Shown: piece by piece, positions 1 to 6,578 of the stretch
Layout of the letters: every line of letters starts with the position of its first letter
Position numbering within the stretch: the stretch's first letter is position 1
DNA from: JAJPKK01 sp963807015
GTDB lineage: Bacteria > Pseudomonadota > Alphaproteobacteria > Rhizobiales > Xanthobacteraceae
Direction: 5' to 3'
DNA: 64,000 bases
Assembly: GCA_963807015.1 (NCBI GenBank)
Contig: CAWEAS010000008.1
Coordinates: forward strand, 899,481 to 963,480
The notes under the pieces: model-generated
Seen by the model: only the letters and a program-made list of their open reading frames with translations
Database searches by the model: none
Told to the model about the DNA's origin: nothing
Translations under genes and position numbers: made by a program

Positions 1-1
1 C

Positions 2-253
2 GCACGCAGTGAGGCCGGTGCACAGCTTATTTTCTCCACCCACGATACGTCGTTGTTGGATACTGACTTACTTCGCCGGGATCAGATATGGCTCGCAGAA
101 AAGACTAAGGCACAGGCTTCGCAATTAGTGCCGCTGACGGAGTTTTCACCGCGAAAGGGTGAGGCGTTGGAAAAAGGATATCTTGGCGGCCGGTATGGCG
201 GAGTCCCGATCCTTGAGGAACGGCTGAAAGCGGAGCGCCGTGGCAAGGCCTAG
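2..253 (+). CDS. rloA: RloA-like AAA ATPase, C-terminal part
   Basis: The reading frame is open from the first bases of the window, so the N-terminus lies outside. The visible end has LIFSTHD, a typical ABC/AAA_15 H-loop segment, followed by SPRKGEALEKGYLGGRYGG near the C-terminus, which I recognise from RloA/AbiLi-type ATPases. The stop overlaps the GTG start of the next gene by 14 bases, so the two are translationally coupled. In this family the ATPase works with RloB in an AbiL-like anti-phage system. Family assignment rests on about 80 residues plus the neighbour. Confidence 0.75.
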   Translation, partial: ARSEAGAQLIFSTHDTSLLDTDLLRRDQIWLAEKTKAQASQLVPLTEFSPRKGEALEKGYLGGRYGGVPILEERLKAERRGKA

Positions 254-877
254 ATACAATCGCGAACGCACCAGCCGGGATCTTCGGAGGCGGCAAGGCA
301 AACGACCCCCTTACGACCGTATTCTGATCGTCACCGAGGGAAGCAAGACCGAGCCGAACTATCTGAATGAAATCCGCATAGAAAGGCGTGTCTCGAGTGC
401 CCACATCAAGGTCGTTCCCGCCGGTGGGACCCAGCCGCTTAAGGTCGTGGAAGACGCTGAACGACTATTCCGGCAGTCCAAGGACTTTGAGCAGGTCTAC
501 GCTGTGTTTGACCGGGATAGCCATCCGGTGGATAGCTATCGCAACGCCCTGGCGAAGGCTGAGGCTTTAAACCAGAAGCTCAGAAATTCGGAAGGCAAGA
601 AGGTTAGATTCAAAGCCATACCGTCTGTCCCGTGTTTTGAGTTTTGGCTGCTGCTTCACTTTGAAGACGAGCAAGCCTACCACGAGCGCGACGTAATCTT
701 CAGGAAACTGCGCCGGCATTGGCCGAATTATCAGAAGGGAGAAAAAGGAACATACGCCGCCTCCGCTGATAAGGTCCCAACCGCGACCGACCGAGCGATC
801 AATTTGCGCCGTCACTTGTCAAACGCCATCCTGAACTGCCCCCTTTGCGTCATGAAGAACTGCCCCCACCTTTGGGT

Positions 878-1735
878 TCATGATGTCGGTTGAAGGTTAG
901 TTCCGCCGGTTGCTGGACGGAGGGAGGCGGAGCCGACCGGAGGCCCGTCGCCGACAGGCGGCTTGATGAGGCCACTCTTTCGCTTGGCGCGGAGCCGGTA
1001 GCTGTCGCCGCGGATGGTCAGCACGTGGCTGTGGTGCAAGAGGCGGTCGAGGATTGCGGTCGCGACCACCGGGTCGGCGAACACCATGCCCCATTCGGCG
1101 ACGCTGCGGTTCGAGGTGATCAGCATGGCGCCGGTTTCGTAGCGCCGGCTGACCAGTTGGAAGAACAGATGCGCCGCGTCGGGCTCCAGCGGTAGGTAGC
1201 CGAGTTCGTCGACGATCAGCAGCTTCGGCTTCGACAGCGCCAACAGTTTCTCGTCCAGGCGCCGCTCACTGTGCGCCTTGGCGAGGCCGGCGACCAGCGT
1301 CGTCGCCGTTGTGAACTGCACCGTGTATCCTGCCAGGATCGCCTCTCGCCCGAGCGCGATCGACAAGTGCGTCTTGCCGACGCCTGGTGGGCCGAGCAGC
1401 AGCACGTTCTCGCCATTGGCAATCCACCGTGACGCAGCCAGATCGCGGATCTGTTTCGGATCGATCGACGGCTGTGCTTCGAAGTCGAAGCCCGCAAGCT
1501 CCTTCACGGCCGGGAAGTGCGCGAGTTTCAGGGCCATCTCGATGCGGCGGTGATCCTTGCGGGTGATCTCACGCTCGCACAGCAGGATCAGCGTCTCACG
1601 CGCCGACAGGTTCGTACGCGCCGCCTCGTCGAGCAGGCTGTCAAGCTGGTCGCGGATACCGAAGAGCTGCAATCGCGCCAGCATGGCATCGAGCGGATCG
1701 GTCAGTGCTTCGGTCGCTTTCTTTGCGCGTGCCAT
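878..1735 (-). CDS. istB: IstB-like ATPase of IS21 element
   Basis: About 285 residues, starting MARAKKATEALTDPL at an ATG that overlaps the istA stop (ATGA). It has a Walker A motif GPPGVGKT, a Walker B segment LLIVDELGYL and the ITSNRS sensor region of the IstB/DnaC-like AAA+ family. IstB helps the IstA transposase choose and capture the target. Length is usual for the family apart from a longer, low-complexity C-terminal tail (about 25 residues) that runs into the left end of the element. I chose this start over a longer upstream frame that overlaps istA completely. Confidence 0.93.
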   Translation of the reverse strand: MARAKKATEALTDPLDAMLARLQLFGIRDQLDSLLDEAARTNLSARETLILLCEREITRKDHRRIEMALKLAHFPAVKELAGFDFEAQPSIDPKQIRDLAASRWIANGENVLLLGPPGVGKTHLSIALGREAILAGYTVQFTTATTLVAGLAKAHSERRLDEKLLALSKPKLLIVDELGYLPLEPDAAHLFFQLVSRRYETGAMLITSNRSVAEWGMVFADPVVATAILDRLLHHSHVLTIRGDSYRLRAKRKSGLIKPPVGDGPPVGSASLRPATGGTNLQPTS

Positions 1736-3045
1736 CAGAAGCTCCCTCCGATCGCCGCTTCGTATTCGGCAAGAGGACGCAACAACGAGGGCGACAGAGA
1801 CGACGCCGATACCGTCGGTGCCGCGCTCTGTGGTCGGCAGACAGCGCCATCGCGACCGGCAACACCCTCGAGGTGGGCGGAATCGACGATCCGCAGACGG
1901 CGACCCTCCGATTGCTTGTGGACTGCAACCTCGCATGTGCCATGACGGATGCGCACTTCGCCGGCCGCGACCGTCACTGCCACACGTTCGCCGATCAGCT
2001 GCCACGGCACCGAGTAGCTGTTCGTGTCGATCTCGACAGCGCAATCGTTGCCAACGACGCGGGTCAGCTCGCGCAATAATCCGAATGACGGCCGCCCGCC
2101 GAGCGGCTTTAACCGGTGCGCCTCGTCACGCTCGAACCGGGCGATCGGCGCCTCGCCAGTCGTGCCGTGGATACGCATGTTCGCCACCCCATGCTCCCAC
2201 TTGGCGAGATGCGCCTCGAATGCTTCCCAGCTCGCGAAGGAATGCCCCGCGATCGCGTTCTTCTTCACGTAGCCGACGCCGCTTTCCGTCTTGCCCTTCG
2301 TGCGCGCCCGATAAGGCGCGCAGGCGCGAGGACGAAAGCCCCAATGCTTCGCAAACGCGATAAGCTTGTCATTGAACTGAATCGATCGGCTCACCGCGTC
2401 GTGGCGCACAACGAGCGCACGCGGATTGTCCATCAGCACTTCCTCCGGAACGCCGCCGAAGGTCGTGAACGCGCTCTCGAGCCCCGCGAACCAGTGCTCC
2501 TGCTTCTCGGCCCGGAACGCACGCACGTGCAGCCGTCGCGAATGCCCGAGCGTCGCCACGAACACGAACGCTTTGATCTTCGCGCCGCCGATCTCCACCA
2601 GACGCTCGCCGAAGTCGATCTGCAGCTGTCGGCCCGGTGGCGTCTCGAACCGCGTCGTCGCCAGCGCCTCGGCCTTCAGCGCCTGACGATAGGGCCGCAC
2701 GGCGCGTTGTAGTGTTCGCCGGCTGACCGCTACGCCTTTCTCGGCCAACAGATCCTGGCGCACCACATCCGCATTGCCGCGATGCCGGACGAACCTCTCG
2801 CGCAGCCAATCTTCATGACCGTCGAGCCTCTTCGGTCGCATCGGCGACTTGAACGGCTTCGCGCCGCCCGCCGCAACATAGTCCTTCACCGTGTGATGGC
2901 TGCAGCCCAGCTGCCGCGCGATCCGCTTCACACCCCACCCGCACGCCCTCAGGCGTAACATCTCCGCCACGTCGTCCGGCGTCTTCATCATCTGCCCCCG
3001 TGGATCACTCCACGATGGGCTTTCCGTGATTCGCTCCTCGTTCAT
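1735..3045 (-). CDS. istA: IstA-like transposase of IS21 element
   Basis: The 436-residue IS21 transposase has an N-terminal helix-turn-helix (RLRACGWGVKRIARQLGCSH) and an rve-type DDE core: IDFGERLVEIG, VLMDNPRALVV and the glutamate in GKTESGVGYVKKN. The C-terminal part binds the element ends. The true start may be the methionine pair MMKTPDDVAEML about 19 residues in. It is transcribed toward istB, which it overlaps by one base. All expected motifs are present and no break is seen. Confidence 0.93.
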   Translation of the reverse strand: MNEERITESPSWSDPRGQMMKTPDDVAEMLRLRACGWGVKRIARQLGCSHHTVKDYVAAGGAKPFKSPMRPKRLDGHEDWLRERFVRHRGNADVVRQDLLAEKGVAVSRRTLQRAVRPYRQALKAEALATTRFETPPGRQLQIDFGERLVEIGGAKIKAFVFVATLGHSRRLHVRAFRAEKQEHWFAGLESAFTTFGGVPEEVLMDNPRALVVRHDAVSRSIQFNDKLIAFAKHWGFRPRACAPYRARTKGKTESGVGYVKKNAIAGHSFASWEAFEAHLAKWEHGVANMRIHGTTGEAPIARFERDEAHRLKPLGGRPSFGLLRELTRVVGNDCAVEIDTNSYSVPWQLIGERVAVTVAAGEVRIRHGTCEVAVHKQSEGRRLRIVDSAHLEGVAGRDGAVCRPQSAAPTVSASSLSPSLLRPLAEYEAAIGGSF

Positions 3046-3319
3046 TTGCTCTCTCCTCAGCTATCCAAGGAGGGGGCAATTCCTCATGACGCCGAGGGGG
3101 CAATTTTCCATGGCGCGCGACAGTCACTACACAGCTGAACACGGGTCGCAACCATTCACCGAAATGGATGAGCTGATCAAAGTTCTGCTGGAGACCGGAG
3201 TATCTTGATAGACACGCCTGTCGCGGTCCTGTGCGTCTAGCCATCTCGGGAAGTAACGTCCCGAGCCAGCGCATACCCTCGGAAAAATAATGAGCAGCAA
3301 GAAAAGCCGGATAAGCCGA

Positions 3320-3628
3320 TTAAAACTCTGGCAAATTATCCAAATTATCCTTTTTGGTATGGTCTTTCTTCGTCTTGATGTAGTTAATCCCATCTATGTT
3401 GATAACGAAGACATCCTCACCTTTTTTCCACTTCCCGTCGTTGCTTTTGAAGGCGGTTATAAATGAAATGCCACTTTCATTTATGGCTTTGACGATAGCC
3501 TGCCGCTCGTACTCCTTCGTGGCCTCCAGCGAGTCACCGCTGTCCTTGCACGCCCTGACTTTGTCGATGTGAGTGTGCTTCGAATTAAACCTGACTGCCG
3601 TAATTACATAGTCTGCCCATTTGGTCAT
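3320..3628 (-). CDS. DUF3892 domain protein
   Basis: A 102-residue soluble protein beginning MTKWADYVITAVRFN with HTHIDKVRACKDSGDSL, which fits the DUF3892 family. The function of that family is not established. Members occur as single small genes in accessory DNA. It lies just outside the IS21-disrupted RloAB pair, on the opposite strand, with a small gene at 3648-3863 upstream. Base composition is lower in GC than the neighbours, consistent with separate acquisition. Confidence 0.7.
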   Translation of the reverse strand: MTKWADYVITAVRFNSKHTHIDKVRACKDSGDSLEATKEYERQAIVKAINESGISFITAFKSNDGKWKKGEDVFVINIDGINYIKTKKDHTKKDNLDNLPEF

Positions 3629-3647
3629 GATACAGGTTTCCCTGAGT

Positions 3648-3863
3648 TCACTTGCCTTTGAGAATTTTGGAAAGCGAGCCCCCCATACGCTCGCGGAGGC
3701 TGTCGAGCCTCATGTCACCGCGAACACCGTGTGCAAAGTCAGGGCCGTAGGTCTCGCGCAAGGTCCGAACGAGCGTGTCACCGCGCTTGGCGCGGATCTC
3801 GCCATCTTGATCACGACAGCGGTCGTCCAGCCCCGGGTGACAGTCTCTGCCTTTGTTTCCCAT
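3648..3863 (-). CDS. Small basic conserved protein (family shared with 56272-56484)
   Basis: A 71-residue protein starting MGNKGRDCHPGLDDR; I chose this ATG because GGAGGTGAAC lies just upstream. It shares a clear pattern with the protein at 56272-56484: GLDxRxRDxxGxIxxKxGxT, then LRxxYGxxFAxGxRxDMxL. The family is small, charged and without known function. Here it sits divergently from an XRE regulator, inside the island, while its relative sits on the chromosomal side of the integration site. Confidence 0.65.
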   Translation of the reverse strand: MGNKGRDCHPGLDDRCRDQDGEIRAKRGDTLVRTLRETYGPDFAHGVRGDMRLDSLRERMGGSLSKILKGK

Positions 3864-3925
3864 GTTCACCTCCATCCTTGCCAGCACGTTGACCGCGGAA
3901 TCGGCGTGTGCGACGGTTGGCCCAT

Positions 3926-3971
3926 ATGTAATACACCTGATTCGGATGCCACGTCAACCGTGGTATTACAT
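3926..3971. promoter_or_regulatory. Inverted repeat, possible XRE operator
   Basis: ATGTAATAC at 3926-3934 is exactly inverted as GTATTACAT at 3963-3971. The repeat lies between the divergent genes at 3863 and 3997 and ends about 25 bases before the XRE gene. This is where an autoregulatory site of that repressor would be expected. The role is inferred from position only. Confidence 0.4.
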
Positions 3972-3996
3972 GTCAACCAATGGGAGCTGACACCTT

Positions 3997-4317
3997 ATGC
4001 CGCTTGAAGACCTGGGCAGGCTGGTCCTCGCAAAGCGCACTGAACTCGGTCTGGGAATTAGGGCCGCAGCCAGAGAAATTGGCATTAGCCACGCCACTTT
4101 GGCCCGTGTGGAGAAGGGCTTTCTGCCGGATTTGGAAAATTACGAGAAGATTCGGCGGTGGCTGGGCATCCAAGATGAGCCCTTTAAGCCAGCGGGTATC
4201 GGCACTAAAGCTCCGCAAGTGCACTTTCGTCGAGAAAAGACCGCGACAGCGGCCACGGCGGCGGCGTTGGCAAACATGATCCTCGCCGCACAGGCAGCGT
4301 GGCCGAAAAAGCAATAG
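3997..4317 (+). CDS. XRE-family HTH regulator/antitoxin
   Basis: A 106-residue protein with an N-terminal helix-turn-helix: LGIRAAAREIGISHATLARVEKGFLPDLENYEKI, residues about 20-53. The alanine-rich C-terminus overlaps the start of an ImmA/IrrE peptidase by 19 bases. Such XRE-ImmA pairs act as a repressor plus the peptidase that cleaves it, or as a COG2856-type toxin-antitoxin pair. It is likely autoregulated through the inverted repeat upstream. Confidence 0.85.
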   Translation: MPLEDLGRLVLAKRTELGLGIRAAAREIGISHATLARVEKGFLPDLENYEKIRRWLGIQDEPFKPAGIGTKAPQVHFRREKTATAATAAALANMILAAQAAWPKKQ

Positions 4318-4916
4318 GCGAGGGGCGAAGCGTGGGTGCTCTGCGGCGTGGCTTTAAAACTTGGTGTGAGAACGCTGCGCGCGGATATCGACGAGACCTT
4401 AACCTATCGCCGATCGCTCCTCTGGAGCCTAGGCTGCTCGCCCGACATCTCGGCATCACCATATGGACACCGGCAGACATTCCAGGTCTCCATTCGAAGG
4501 ATATCCATCATCTCACTGTCACAGCCCGTGAAAGTTGGTCCGCCGCCACGCTCAGGAACGGAACCGAAAGCTTAATCATCGTGAACAGCGGCCACGCTTT
4601 GACGCGGCAGAATAATTCCATTGCCCATGAAATCGGCCATATCGCTCTGGAGCACGAGCCAGCAAAGATGCTTATGACGCCGGACGGCCTCATGATGATG
4701 AGCGAGTACAATCTCGTTCATGAGGAGGAGGCTACCTGGTTCGCAGGCGCAATCCTGTTGCCACGTGATGCGTTGCTGAATGTCGTTGAGCGTGGCCTTA
4801 CGGACCGCGAAGCTGCCGAGTACTACGGCGTGAGCAGCGCCATGTTCCAAATGAGAAAGAACTTGACCGGTGTGGGAATCCAACTGTCGCGGCGCCGTGG
4901 TGTCTGGGCGCCTTGA
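4299..4916 (+). CDS. ImmA/IrrE-family metallopeptidase
   Basis: A 205-residue protein with the zinc-peptidase motif HEIGH at about residues 110-114 and a downstream EEEATWFAGAILLP segment carrying the third ligand, as in the ImmA/IrrE (DUF955) family. The GTG start lies inside the upstream XRE gene, so translation is coupled. Family members cleave XRE-type repressors. Target specificity here is inferred from the overlap only. A second such pair occurs at 44583-45796 with little similarity beyond the motif. Confidence 0.88.
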   Translation: MAEKAIGEGRSVGALRRGFKTWCENAARGYRRDLNLSPIAPLEPRLLARHLGITIWTPADIPGLHSKDIHHLTVTARESWSAATLRNGTESLIIVNSGHALTRQNNSIAHEIGHIALEHEPAKMLMTPDGLMMMSEYNLVHEEEATWFAGAILLPRDALLNVVERGLTDREAAEYYGVSSAMFQMRKNLTGVGIQLSRRRGVWAP

Positions 4917-5257
4917 GCCGTTGAATCAGGGCCCAAGGGCAAAGGGATTTTGTGTGCTAGAGAATAGTGGCGCAAATCCGCAACTTCTAACGCCAAAAAT
5001 CCTCAGGCATTTACTTCGGTGAAGTTTGTCGTTAAACGTGTGCTCGAAATAAGCTTTCTGCGAGAGTTTGTCTGACAAATAGAATACCGGGAATGTGCTA
5101 AGCGGAAAAGGAGCTTTGACGCGTGTCAAAGTTTCGGGCCGCTTCCGGCTCCCACTATCAGTGCCTGAATTTTATCTCGCTTGAAACGTTAAATTGACAA
5201 GCTTGGAGCAAAAGCGCATATATCTCCCATCGCTCCTGTAGCGGTTATTCGGAAAAC
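4917..5257. other. Intergenic stretch, no gene seen
   Basis: There is no convincing coding frame, RNA gene or mobile-element end. It is more AT-rich than the flanks. A short hairpin, ACTTC-GGT-GAAGT, lies at about 5032-5044. Confidence 0.5.
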
Positions 5258-5285
5258 ACAAGGGACCGTTACACCGGTCCCTTGT
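5258..5285 (-). terminator. Rho-independent terminator-like hairpin
   Basis: CAAGGGACCG at 5259-5268 pairs perfectly with CGGTCCCTTG at 5275-5284 (plus one A-T pair), with a six-base loop. On the minus strand it is followed by TGTTTTCC. It lies five bases past the stop of the tiny reading frame at 5290-5364 and probably ends that transcript. Confidence 0.7.
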
Positions 5286-5289
5286 TGCT

Positions 5290-5364
5290 TTAGCGGCTGA
5301 TGACGATTGAGAGATAGACCCTCAAGCTTCCAAGCCACAAAGCGAGCTTGCCACGAAGGTTCAT
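5290..5364 (-). CDS. Candidate 24-residue small protein
   Basis: Reads MNLRGKLALWLGSLRVYLSI then VISR and stop: a short, basic, amphipathic or membrane-active peptide. Support comes from AAGGAG eight bases before the ATG on the minus strand and a strong terminator hairpin directly after the stop. Together these make a compact transcription unit. It is too short for standard gene callers. It could be a type I toxin-like or small membrane peptide. I do not recognise the family, so function is unknown. Confidence 0.5.
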   Translation of the reverse strand: MNLRGKLALWLGSLRVYLSIVISR

Positions 5365-5496
5365 GGTCGTCGCTCCTTTTTGTTATTCGGATGTGAGAGA
5401 CCATGCCTTGCGGCGTTCCCGCTGTAACATGGCCGCGAGAGAGCGTCAGCGACAATCAACCATTGTCCGATGATGTGAATTGACCGCGATTATTTG

Positions 5497-6045
5497 CTAG
5501 AGGTCCAAGGTGAGCTGGCCAAACTCCGAGATTTGGATCAGGCCGTTGATCAACCACGTGTCGGGGTATTGCGAATGGGTCCCCATCGCGAATAGCAGCC
5601 CCTTCCCAGGCATCTCATCCCCCCACCGGTCCTGCATGCGTTTGAGTGCCTCGGCTTCCGAATACTGCCGGCGCCAATTGAAGAACGTCGCCTCGGTCTC
5701 CCAATCCTGGCAGGCTCCGGTCCGCTTTCCGTCCTTGGTCTCGTAGTCGTATTTGAACCGGTAGGGGCAGGGGGCGTAGGGCATTATTTGCCCCAGGAAA
5801 AGATCGGTCTGCTTGGCCGCCTGCTGGAATTTTTGGCGCTCGTCCTCCAGCTCGTCCGCCGGTTTCTTCTCGATGATGAACCTGCGAATGCCCGGGCGGA
5901 TGCCGGCCGGCAACGGCTGGCACGCGCGCGCGTCGCTCACTTCCGCCTCGAAAGCATCGAGCCGCGCCTGGTCGCGAAGACCGAGACGGTTAATCAGGAC
6001 CGTCGTGCCGGGATAGCAGTAGGGATCGGGAGCCGCCGCGTACAT
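5497..6045 (-). CDS. Fic N-terminal remnant joined to an unrelated C-terminus
   Basis: A 182-residue frame starting MYAAAPDPYCYPGTTVLINR. The first 45-50 residues (through LDAFEAEVSDARACQPLP) match the N-terminus of Fic-family filamentation toxins, but no HPFxxGNGR catalytic motif follows. From about residue 50 it becomes a different protein: CPYRFKYDYETKDGKRTGAC, WETEATFFNWRRQYSEAEAL, GDEMPGKGLLFAMGTHSQYP. That part resembles a family of hypothetical proteins. An in-frame fusion by deletion is the simplest reading. It follows the small antitoxin-like gene at 6056-6262 by 10 bases. AMP-transferase activity is not expected. Confidence 0.65.
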   Translation of the reverse strand: MYAAAPDPYCYPGTTVLINRLGLRDQARLDAFEAEVSDARACQPLPAGIRPGIRRFIIEKKPADELEDERQKFQQAAKQTDLFLGQIMPYAPCPYRFKYDYETKDGKRTGACQDWETEATFFNWRRQYSEAEALKRMQDRWGDEMPGKGLLFAMGTHSQYPDTWLINGLIQISEFGQLTLDL

Positions 6046-6055
6046 CCCCGCGGCA

Positions 6056-6262
6056 TCACCCCTTACGGTGCACGGCGATGATGCGGCGAACGCGCTCTTC
6101 CGGGGATAGGCCGAGCCGGTCGAATTCCGCGGCGCGCTTTTTCGCTGGACGCGACAGCACAACGCCTTCGACGGCGCTGATCTTAGCGAACCGCTTGCGA
6201 CCGATAATAACGCCAGCAGTAGCCGTGCGTTTACTGCTGGATGCTGAACCACGTTTCTTCAT
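6056..6262 (-). CDS. Fic-associated antitoxin-like small protein
   Basis: A 68-residue basic protein, with SSKRTATAGVIIGRKRFAKI and a C-terminal half EFDRLGLSPEERVRRIIAVH. Proteins of this kind precede fic genes in rhizobia and play the antitoxin role. It is followed within 10 bases by the truncated Fic reading frame, so it is now an antitoxin without its toxin. Assignment is by context and remembered similarity. Confidence 0.6.
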   Translation of the reverse strand: MKKRGSASSSKRTATAGVIIGRKRFAKISAVEGVVLSRPAKKRAAEFDRLGLSPEERVRRIIAVHRKG

Positions 6263-6578
6263 GCCGGAATCATACCACAGCCTCGACTCTGCGGCCAGCG
6301 CTCAGAACAATTCCAGCTGAGTTGGTCGATCGACATCGTCTTCAGTGCCATACCCGCCTCTCTCGTGCGTAAGGTGATTCGGCATAGTGGCCGACGCCAC
6401 GGCAAAACAAAAGCCGCCACTGTGGATGAAATATTCACAAGCCTAGTGTCTACAGCGGCCAGTGTCGAAAGGCCCGTGCTGCTTAAGAGGCCCTATGGTC
6501 CGAAAAAGAAGGAGGCGAGTAATAAACTTCGGAAGCTCCGTCCCGCGTCCTCGGCCCCAGCAATCCAGCTTGACCGGT
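6263..6578. other. Intergenic stretch, weak small reading frame only
   Basis: A 73-codon frame on the plus strand (6365-6586, GTG start, reading MRKVIRHSGRRHGKTK) has no clear ribosome-binding site or recognisable motif, so it is left uncalled. Nothing else is seen. Confidence 0.4.

Larger units (their letters stand above)
817..3122 (-). mobile_element. IS21-family insertion sequence
   Basis: The element is 2,306 bp. The ends begin TGTC and are imperfect inverted repeats: both carry GCCAT, then A(A/C)TGCCCCCT, then GCGTCATGA and a second TGCCCCC block, the multiple internal repeats typical of IS21. The flanks are a perfect 6-bp direct repeat, GTCACT at 811-816 and 3123-3128. Two genes on the minus strand, istA then istB, overlap by one base. 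The intact ends, duplication and genes suggest a recent and possibly active insertion. Confidence 0.93.
240..3208 (+). pseudogene. rloB: RloB/AbiLii-like protein interrupted by IS21
   Basis: A GTG start at 240 opens MARPRYNRERTSRDL, followed by ILIVTEGSKTEPNYL, YAVFDRDSH and PCFEFWLLLHFE. These are acidic blocks of the RloB family, which is TOPRIM-like. The frame runs to 816, where an IS21 element (817-3122) enters. Removing the element and one copy of the duplication GTCACT restores an open frame that continues at 3129 and stops at 3208, giving about 218 residues ending LLETGVS. As it stands the gene would make a protein whose last 27 residues are replaced by IS-encoded ones (stop at 893). 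The RloAB pair is therefore probably crippled. Confidence 0.8.

Noticed and set aside
240..893. Intact 217-residue RloB
   Set aside because: The last 26 codons are IS21 end sequence; the real C-terminus lies beyond the element at 3129-3208.
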